From contig JAUVZY010000001.1 of the NCBI GenBank assembly GCA_030602315.1, positions 124,001 through 188,000 of the forward strand: a stretch of 64,000 nt of DNA. The letters run 5' to 3'. This document shows, in pieces, positions 58,290-64,000 of this stretch. The stretch is from Pseudomonadaceae bacterium (GTDB lineage Bacteria; Pseudomonadota; Gammaproteobacteria; Pseudomonadales; Pseudomonadaceae). Under the pieces are notes generated by a model. The model ran no database searches, had not been told where the DNA came from, and was given only the letters and a program-made list of their open reading frames with translations. The first letter of the stretch is position 1, and every line of letters starts with the position of its first letter. Both the position numbers and the translations under genes were made by a program.

Positions 58290-58383
58290 GCCAGCGGTCG
58301 ACGACGCGCTGGTCGCTTGATGCGGGGCGATCCGGCCCCGACGCCTTGTGCTCAGGCTTCGCCTCGAGCAGCGTTTTCGGCGG

Positions 58384-58905
58384 CTATTCGATAACCCCGC
58401 AGGCCATGCGATCGCCGCCACCGCCGAGCGGTTTGGGATCGTCGGCATAGTTGTCGCCGCCTTCGTGGATCATCAGGGCGTGGCCGCGAATTTCGTCGAG
58501 CTGTTTCAAGCGCGGGGCGAGCACCGGGGTGGTGGCGGTACCGTCCTGGCCCACCAGCAGCACCGGCAGGTCGCCCTTGTGTCCGTCGCCCCAGGGCTCG
58601 CCGTGGCGGCCGGTTTCCTCGGGGTCCCAGTGGCCGCCAGCGGCGCCGGCCGGAACGGTCTTGCCGTCTTTCTGCGCGCTTTGGCAGCTGGCGTTGGTGT
58701 GGATATGAAAGCCGTGGTGGCCGGGGTTCAGTCCGCGCAGATCCGGACGAAATACCAGGCCGTGTTCGGTCTGCTCGATGGACACCGTGCCGAGCGCCTG
58801 GCCGGTACCCTGGGCGGTGGCTTCGTGCACGGTGACCCGCAGGCTCTCGGCCTGGGCGGCGAGGAGGGTGCAGCTGGCGAGGGTGCCGACGATCCAGCGC
58901 TTCAT
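58384..58905 (-). CDS. sodC: Periplasmic Cu/Zn superoxide dismutase
   Basis: 173 residues. Signal peptide of about 20 residues (ending LAAQA). Copper ligands are in [13 protein letters not shown] and near the C-terminal [14 protein letters not shown]; zinc-loop ligands are in [24 protein letters not shown] (in parts). The disulfide cysteines are in NASCQSAQ and RMACGVIE. It protects the periplasm from superoxide. AGGAGA precedes the ATG. It lies on the opposite strand inside the flagellar cluster, between flhB and flhA. Confidence 0.96.
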   Translation of the reverse strand: MKRWIVGTLASCTLLAAQAESLRVTVHEATAQGTGQALGTVSIEQTEHGLVFRPDLRGLNPGHHGFHIHTNASCQSAQKDGKTVPAGAAGGHWDPEETGRHGEPWGDGHKGDLPVLLVGQDGTATTPVLAPRLKQLDEIRGHALMIHEGGDNYADDPKPLGGGGDRMACGVIE

Positions 58906-59026
58906 GGGCGTCTCCTGTGTAGGTGGAATTCGGGCTGGCGGGTGCCAGACCTAGTTGAGACTGATCGTGCCGTCGCCGGGTTCGTCACGCTGGCGGGACG
59001 AGCGGCTGGCAGGCCCTCCCGGCAAG

Positions 59027-59042
59027 CGGCCCCGTTCTTGCA
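59027..59042 (+). promoter_or_regulatory. Sigma-54 promoter before flhA
   Basis: CGGCCC (59027-59032), CGTTC, TTGCA (59038-59042). The first -24 base is C instead of T, but the GG and GC dinucleotides have the required 10-base spacing. It lies 51 bases before the flhA ATG. Confidence 0.65.
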
Positions 59043-59093
59043 GGGGCTGGCGAAATTCTTTTGTCTGTCAAAAGTTTGGATGGGCTTGGGGGG

Positions 59094-61217
59094 ATGGTGG
59101 ATCGCTCGCAACTGATCAATATGCGCAACAGCCTGGCGGGTGTTGGCCGCGGCAACCTGGGGGTGCCGCTGCTACTGCTGGTGATGCTGGGCATGATGAT
59201 GCTGCCGGTGCCGCCGTTTCTGCTGGACGTGCTGTTCACCTTCAACATCGCCCTGTCCATCGTCGTGCTGCTGGTCTGCGTGTACGCCATGCGTCCGCTG
59301 GATTTCGCCGTGTTCCCCACCATCCTGCTGGTGGCCACGCTGCTGCGTCTGGCGCTCAACGTGGCCTCGACCCGGGTAGTGCTGATCAACGGCCATGAAG
59401 GTGGCAGCGCCGCGGGTCATGTGATCGAGGCCTTCGGCAACGTGGTGATCGGCGGCAACTACGTGGTCGGCGTGGTGGTGTTCGCGATCCTGATGATCAT
59501 CAACTTCGTGGTGGTCACCAAGGGTGCCGGGCGGATTTCCGAGGTGAGCGCGCGCTTCACCCTCGATGCCATGCCCGGCAAGCAGATGGCCATTGACGCC
59601 GATCTGAACGCCGGTCTGATCGACCAGGCCGAAGCCAAGAAGCGTCGCGCTGAGGTTTCCTCGGAGGCCGATTTCTACGGCTCGATGGACGGTGCCTCGA
59701 AGTTCGTGCGCGGCGACGCCATTGCCGGCTTGTTGATTCTCTTCATCAACCTGATCGGCGGCGTCGCCATCGGCATGGCGCAACATTCGATGAGCTTTGC
59801 CGACGCCGGGCGCGTCTATGCGCTGCTCACCATCGGCGACGGCCTGGTCGCGCAGATTCCCTCGCTGCTGCTCTCCACCGCCGCGGCGATCATGGTCACC
59901 CGCGTCACCACCGCCGAGGACATGGGCCAGCAGGTTACCCGGCAGATGTTCGCCTCGCCCAAGGCGCTGGCGGTGGCTGCCGCGATCCTGATCGCCATCG
60001 GTCTGGTGCCGGGCATGCCGCATGTGTCCTTTCTCGGTCTCGGCGCCGTGGCGGGCGGCATCGCCTGGTGGATCTGGAAGCGTCAGCAGCAGGCCAAGGT
60101 GGCGGCCGAGGTCGAGGCGAAGAAGCAGCAGGAAATGCTGCCGGCGCAGCGCCCGGCGGAAACCAAGGAGCTGGGCTGGGACGATGTGACCCCGGTGGAC
60201 ATGGTCGGGCTGGAGGTCGGCTACCGGCTGATTCCGCTGGTCGATCGCAACCAGGGTGGCCAGTTGCTGGCGCGGATCAAGGGCGTGCGCAAGAAGCTTT
60301 CCCAGGATCTGGGTTTTCTCATGCCGTCGGTACACATCCGTGACAACCTCGACCTGCTGCCCAATGCCTACCGCCTGACCCTGATGGGGGTCAGCGTGGC
60401 CGAGGCGGAGGTCTATCCGGACCGTGAGATGGCGATCAATTCCGGCCAGGTGTTCGGCCCGCTCAAGGGCATCGCCGGCAAGGATCCCGCTTTCGGCCTC
60501 GAAGCGGTATGGATCGAGCCCGCTCAGCGCGATCAGGCGCAGTCGCTTGGCTATACGGTGGTGGATGCCGCCACCGTGGTCGCGACCCACCTCAACCAGA
60601 TCCTGCACAAGCATGCTCACGAGCTGCTGGGGCATGAGGAGGTGCAGCAACTGATGCAGTTGCTGGCCAAGACCTCGCCCAAGCTGGCCGAGGAGCTGGT
60701 GCCGGGGATCGTTTCGCTCTCCACGCTGCTCAAGGTGCTGCAGGCGCTGTTGCAGGAGCAGGTGCCGGTGCGTGACATCCGCACCATCGCCGAAGCCATC
60801 GCCAACGCCGCGCCGCGCAGTCAGGATCCCGCCGCGCTGGTCGCCGCCGTGCGAGTGGCGCTGGCGCGAGCCATCGTGCAGAACATCATCGGCCTCGATC
60901 CGGAGATGCCGGTGATCACGCTTGAGCCCCGTCTTGAGCAGATTCTGCTGTCCAGTCTGCAGAAAGCCGGGCAGGGAATGGAAGATGGCATCCTGCTCGA
61001 GCCCGGAATGGCCGAGAAATTGCAGAGCTCTCTGGTGGAAGCGGCACAGCGTCAAGAAATGCTCGGCAAACCGGTAATCCTGCTGGTCGCCGGGCCGATC
61101 AGGGCGATGATGGCCCGCTTCGCCCGGATGGCCGTGCCGAACATCAGCGTGCTGGCCTACCAGGAAATCCCGGACAACAAGCAGGTGACCATCGTCGCGA
61201 CGGTGGGCCAGAAGTGA
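59094..61217 (+). CDS. flhA: Flagellar export gate protein FlhA
   Basis: 707 residues. About eight spans in the first 340 residues with the FHIPEP-family signature around VFPTILLVATLLRLALNVAS (in parts) and DAMPGKQMAIDADLNAG, then a large cytoplasmic domain (about 360-700) that receives chaperone-substrate complexes. ATG 59094 gives MVDRSQLINMRN; G-rich bases before it act as ribosome site. The frame to 59061 overlaps the promoter zone. First gene of flhA-flhF-fleN-fliA. Confidence 0.97.
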   Translation: MVDRSQLINMRNSLAGVGRGNLGVPLLLLVMLGMMMLPVPPFLLDVLFTFNIALSIVVLLVCVYAMRPLDFAVFPTILLVATLLRLALNVASTRVVLINGHEGGSAAGHVIEAFGNVVIGGNYVVGVVVFAILMIINFVVVTKGAGRISEVSARFTLDAMPGKQMAIDADLNAGLIDQAEAKKRRAEVSSEADFYGSMDGASKFVRGDAIAGLLILFINLIGGVAIGMAQHSMSFADAGRVYALLTIGDGLVAQIPSLLLSTAAAIMVTRVTTAEDMGQQVTRQMFASPKALAVAAAILIAIGLVPGMPHVSFLGLGAVAGGIAWWIWKRQQQAKVAAEVEAKKQQEMLPAQRPAETKELGWDDVTPVDMVGLEVGYRLIPLVDRNQGGQLLARIKGVRKKLSQDLGFLMPSVHIRDNLDLLPNAYRLTLMGVSVAEAEVYPDREMAINSGQVFGPLKGIAGKDPAFGLEAVWIEPAQRDQAQSLGYTVVDAATVVATHLNQILHKHAHELLGHEEVQQLMQLLAKTSPKLAEELVPGIVSLSTLLKVLQALLQEQVPVRDIRTIAEAIANAAPRSQDPAALVAAVRVALARAIVQNIIGLDPEMPVITLEPRLEQILLSSLQKAGQGMEDGILLEPGMAEKLQSSLVEAAQRQEMLGKPVILLVAGPIRAMMARFARMAVPNISVLAYQEIPDNKQVTIVATVGQK

Positions 61218-61231
61218 TCGAGGGTTAGGCC

Positions 61232-62527
61232 ATGCAGGTCAAACGTTTCTTTGCCGCGGATATGCGCCAGGCCATGAAACTGGTGCGTGAGGCGCTCGGC
61301 CCGGATGCGACGATCATCGGCAATCGCCGTGTCGCCGGTGGCATCGAGCTGACCGCCGCCCTCGATTTTCCGCTCGCCGAGGCGCCGCCGGAGCAGCCCA
61401 ACGCCGAGCTGGAGGCGGAGCTGCGCAAAACGCAGTCGAAGATCGCCGAGGCCCACGCCGAGCTGAGCGCGCCGGCGGTAAAGATCGGCAATCGTCAGAT
61501 TCTTGGCGAAACGCCGGCCGAGCGGCCGGTCCCGGCGCCGGCAGCGAGCGCGGCGGCGAGCACGCCGGGCGAGATGGCCGGTGCCCAGCAGGCCTTCGAT
61601 GTGGTGCGCTCGGAGCTGTCCGGCCTGCGCGAACTCATCGAGATGCAGCTCGGCTCGTTCGCCTGGAGCCATCTGCGTACCAGTCAGCCGCAGCAGGCCG
61701 GTCTTTGGCGGCGCCTGCAGCGGATTGGCCTGCCGGCGGAAATCTGTCGCGAGCTGCTAGGCAAGGTCGGCGAGATCAGCGATCCCAAGCAGGCCTGGCG
61801 CATGTTGCTGGCGCATCTGGCGCAGAGTGTGAAAGTCGCGCGCAGCGAGCCACTGGATGCCGGCGGCGTGATCGCCCTGGTCGGTCCGGCCGGTGCCGGC
61901 AAGACCACTACCTTGGCCAAGCTGGCGGCGCGCTACGTGCTGCAGCACGGTGCCGAGCACCTGGCGCTGGTTACCCTGGACAACTACCGTATCGGTGCTC
62001 AGGAGCAGCTCAAGACCCTCGGGCGCATCCTCGATGTGCCGGTGTTGCAGGTGGACCCGGAGCAGTCCCTGCTGCGCGCGCTGGCGCCGCTGTCGCGCAA
62101 GCGTATCGTGCTGGTCGATACCGCCGGCCTGCCGGCCAGCAATCCGGTGTTGAAAAAGCAGCTCGAGGCGCTGGCCAGCCCTGCACTGCGTTCGAAGAAT
62201 TATCTGGTGCTGGCCGCCACCAGCCAGAGTCAGGTGCTCAAGGCGGCCTGGCACAGCTACAAGCACTGCGGCCTGGCCGGCTGCATCATGACCAAGCTCG
62301 ACGAGGCGGGCAGCCTCGGCGAGCTGTTGGGACTGGCCATAAGCCAGCAGCTGCCAGTAGCCTATCTGGCAGATGGTCCGGGGATTCCGGACGACTTGCA
62401 TTTGCCGCGCAGCCATCAACTGGTCAGTCGCGCGGTCAGCCTGCAGATGGCTGAGGAGCCGAGCGAGGAGGCCATGGCCGATCTGTTCGCCGGCTTGTAC
62501 AACGAGGCGTCGCGCCGCGCAGGTTGA
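61232..62527 (+). CDS. flhF: FlhF, SRP-type GTPase setting flagellum position
   Basis: 431 residues. N-terminal MQVKRFFAADMRQAMKLVRE, an acidic/Ala-rich B domain, then the N-G GTPase. P-loop is GPAGAGKTTT (218-227), followed by DTAGLPASN and TKLDEAGSLGELLG. In Pseudomonas FlhF places the flagellum at the pole. It starts 14 bases after flhA. Confidence 0.97.
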   Translation: MQVKRFFAADMRQAMKLVREALGPDATIIGNRRVAGGIELTAALDFPLAEAPPEQPNAELEAELRKTQSKIAEAHAELSAPAVKIGNRQILGETPAERPVPAPAASAAASTPGEMAGAQQAFDVVRSELSGLRELIEMQLGSFAWSHLRTSQPQQAGLWRRLQRIGLPAEICRELLGKVGEISDPKQAWRMLLAHLAQSVKVARSEPLDAGGVIALVGPAGAGKTTTLAKLAARYVLQHGAEHLALVTLDNYRIGAQEQLKTLGRILDVPVLQVDPEQSLLRALAPLSRKRIVLVDTAGLPASNPVLKKQLEALASPALRSKNYLVLAATSQSQVLKAAWHSYKHCGLAGCIMTKLDEAGSLGELLGLAISQQLPVAYLADGPGIPDDLHLPRSHQLVSRAVSLQMAEEPSEEAMADLFAGLYNEASRRAG

Positions 62528-62567
62528 GCAGCGCGCGGTTTCTCCAACGGTGCAGTCATGCATCGAC

Positions 62568-62583
62568 GGCCCCGACCGGGGCC
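62568..62583 (+). other. GC-rich hairpin between flhF and fleN
   Basis: GGCCCC (62568-62573), loop GACC, GGGGCC (62578-62583), 24 bases before the fleN ATG and just upstream of its GAAGGTAAG ribosome site. No T tract, so it may tune mRNA stability or fleN translation rather than terminate. Confidence 0.4.
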
Positions 62584-62606
62584 AGGTTTAGAAGGTAAGA
62601 AAGAAC

Positions 62607-63443
62607 ATGGGAAACCATCCCGTACAGGTGATAGCAGTGACCGGCGGCAAGGGCGGTGTCGGCAAGACCAATGTGTCGGTCAATCTGGCACTGGCGCTGG
62701 CCGACCTCGGTCGGCGGGTCATGCTGCTGGATGCCGACCTCGGGCTTGCCAACGTCGACGTCATGCTCGGCCTGACGCCCAAGCGCACCCTGGCGGATGT
62801 GATTGCCGGCGAATGCGAGCTGCGTGATGTGCTGCTGCCTGGCCCGATGGGAATCCAGATCGTCCCGGCGGCGTCGGGGACCCAGTGCATGGTCAACCTC
62901 ACCTCACTGCAGCACGCCGGGCTGATCCAGGCGTTCAGCGAGATCGGCGAGAACATCGACGTGCTGGTGGTGGATACCGCGGCGGGCATCGGCGACGCGG
63001 TGGTCAGCTTCGTGCGCGCGGCCCAGGAAGTGCTGCTGGTGGTGACCGACGAGCCGACCTCGATCACCGATGCCTATGCGCTGATCAAGTTGCTCAACCG
63101 CGACTACGGGGTGAACCGCTTCCGCGTGCTGGCCAACATGGCGCACAACCCGCAGGAAGGGCGCAACCTGTTCGCCAAGCTGACCAAGGTCACCGATCGC
63201 TTCCTCGATGTGGCGCTGCAGTACGTCGGGGCGATTCCCTATGACGAATCGGTGCGCAAGGCGGTGCAGAAGCAGCGCGCGGTCTATGAGGCCTACCCGC
63301 GCTCCAAGTGCAGCCTGGCGCTCAAGAGCATTGCGCAGAAGGTCGACGCCTGGCCGCTGCCGGCCAACCCCCGTGGGCATCTGGAGTTCTTCATCGAGCG
63401 TCTCGTCCATCCCGGTCCGCCGGTGCTGGGCAATTCGGCATGA
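62607..63443 (+). CDS. fleN: FleN (FlhG), MinD-like ATPase controlling flagellar number
   Basis: 278 residues. Deviant Walker A GGKGGVGKTN (13-22), switch regions DADLGLANVDVMLGL and VVDTAAGIGDAVVSF, and VTDEPTSITDAYALIK are typical. FleN binds FleQ and lowers expression of flagellar genes, keeping one polar flagellum. It follows flhF by 79 bases and overlaps fliA by 4 bases (ATGA). Confidence 0.97.
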   Translation: MGNHPVQVIAVTGGKGGVGKTNVSVNLALALADLGRRVMLLDADLGLANVDVMLGLTPKRTLADVIAGECELRDVLLPGPMGIQIVPAASGTQCMVNLTSLQHAGLIQAFSEIGENIDVLVVDTAAGIGDAVVSFVRAAQEVLLVVTDEPTSITDAYALIKLLNRDYGVNRFRVLANMAHNPQEGRNLFAKLTKVTDRFLDVALQYVGAIPYDESVRKAVQKQRAVYEAYPRSKCSLALKSIAQKVDAWPLPANPRGHLEFFIERLVHPGPPVLGNSA

Positions 63444-64000
63444 GCCCGGCGGGACGGCCTATGTATTACAGCAAGACGCCGGCGAAGGACGCGCAGTATC
63501 GGCTGGTCGAGCAGTATGCTCCGCTGGTCAAGCGCATCGCCTACCACCTGCTGGCCCGCTTGCCGGCCAGCGTCCAGCTCGATGACCTGACCCAGGCCGG
63601 GATGATCGGCTTGCTCGAGGCGGCCGGTAAATACGATGCCAGCAAGGGCGCCAGCTTCGAGACCTACGCCGGCATCCGCATTCGCGGCGCCATGCTCGAC
63701 GAGGTGCGCAAGGGCGACTGGGCGCCGCGTTCGGTGCATCGCAACACGCGCCTGGTCAGCGACGCGATCCGGGCGGTGGAAGCGCGCACCGGGCGCGATG
63801 CTAAAGATCACGAGGTCGCGGCCGAACTTAAGATGAGTCTCGAGGATTATTACGCCATCCTCGGCGACACCCAGGGTAGCCGACTGTTCAGTTTCGACGA
63901 GCTGTTCCAGGCGGGCGAGGGCGGTGATCTGGCCGAAGATGCCGATAGTGCCCATCCCGAGCCGTTCCGCGATCTGGAGGACGAACGTTTCCAGCAGGCG
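63440..64000 (+). CDS. fliA: Flagellar sigma factor FliA (sigma-28), 3' end cut off by window
   Basis: 187 codons are visible. Sigma region 2 (VEQYAPLVKRIAYHLLARLP, DDLTQAGMIGLLEA, SFETYAGIRIRGAMLDEVRK) and part of region 3 (RDAKDHEVAAELKMSLEDYY) match FliA. It directs late flagellar and chemotaxis genes and is held by FlgM. The ATG at 63440 overlaps the fleN stop; ATG 63461 (MYYSKTPAKD) is an alternative. The frame is open at the right edge. Confidence 0.96.
   Translation, partial: MSPAGRPMYYSKTPAKDAQYRLVEQYAPLVKRIAYHLLARLPASVQLDDLTQAGMIGLLEAAGKYDASKGASFETYAGIRIRGAMLDEVRKGDWAPRSVHRNTRLVSDAIRAVEARTGRDAKDHEVAAELKMSLEDYYAILGDTQGSRLFSFDELFQAGEGGDLAEDADSAHPEPFRDLEDERFQQA

Noticed and set aside
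58930-58965. Sigma-54-like TGGCAC on the minus strand upstream of sodC
   Set aside because: The -24 half is present but no TTGC occurs at the required spacing; it is part of a small CTGGC/GCCAG stem.
59048-59065. TGGCGAAATTCTTTTG before flhA as a sigma-54 site
   Set aside because: The GC of the -12 element is missing at 10-base spacing from the GG; the site at 59027-59042 fits better.
59172-61055. Minus-strand frame of 627 codons opposite flhA
   Set aside because: Antisense to intact FlhA; very His/Gln/Asp-rich, a usual shadow of GC-rich membrane-protein genes.

Overview
The window is GC-rich chromosomal DNA of a polar-flagellated gammaproteobacterium in the Pseudomonas family. This rests on gene order as remembered from P. 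aeruginosa PAO1 (exbB-exbD-lpxK-kdsB-murB; rne/rluC; maf-yceD-rpmF-plsX-fabD-fabG-acpP-fabF-pabC-mltG-tmk-holB-pilZ-tatD; etf genes; fliE through fliA), on FlhF/FleN polar-flagellum control genes and on the HptB/HsbR/HsbA module. A member of the P. stutzeri group (Stutzerimonas) fits, but that finer placement is inference. No rRNA, tRNA, IS element, prophage or CRISPR array was seen. Genes are densely packed and all 68 annotated genes look intact except the two cut by the window edges (bamB at the left, fliA at the right).

Layout. 1-7.4 kb: bamB end, der, a methionine-type aminotransferase, an omega-amidase, a PAS/GGDEF/EAL regulator and a DUF2062 membrane protein. 7.5-14.3 kb: comEC and the exbB-exbD-lpxK-Trm112-kdsB-ptp-murB operon (lipid A, KDO and peptidoglycan precursors). 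14.3-21.4 kb: an FMN glutamate-synthase-like gene, rne with a roughly 500-nt leader, and divergent rluC plus a HAD phosphatase. 21.4-31.9 kb: sppA, maf, then the yceD-rpmF-plsX-fabD-fabG / acpP / fabF-pabC-mltG-tmk-holB lipid, cell-wall and replication cluster. 32-39.3 kb: pilZ, tatD, a class V aminotransferase-like gene, two conserved genes of unknown function (DUF4823 lipoprotein, DUF1285) and the electron-transfer flavoprotein genes. 39.3-42.9 kb: a compact set of exported proteins and lipoproteins (solute-binding protein, DUF4398 lipoprotein, OmpA/DUF4398 lipoprotein, proline-rich lipoprotein), a small DUF2897 protein and pyrF. 42.9-64 kb: the flagellar basal-body, export and regulatory cluster fliEFGHIJ, hsbA-hsbR-hptB, fliK, fliLMNOPQR-flhB, sodC (opposite strand), flhA-flhF-fleN-fliA.

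Regulation visible in the sequence. Four sigma-54 type -24/-12 promoters sit before fliE, fliK, fliL and flhA and divide the flagellar region into transcription units; the fliE promoter lies inside a perfect 11-bp inverted repeat. Sigma-70 type promoters are clear before yceD (near-consensus and so close to the ATG that the mRNA would be almost leaderless), before acpP, and on the minus strand far upstream of rne. Strong hairpin terminators follow acpP, rne, etfA and the DUF1285 gene.

Nothing here is a clearly new defence or mobile system. The least explained parts are the exported lipoprotein operon at 39.4-41.9 kb, the long structured rne leader with its overlapping divergent promoters, and the inverted repeat on the fliE promoter.
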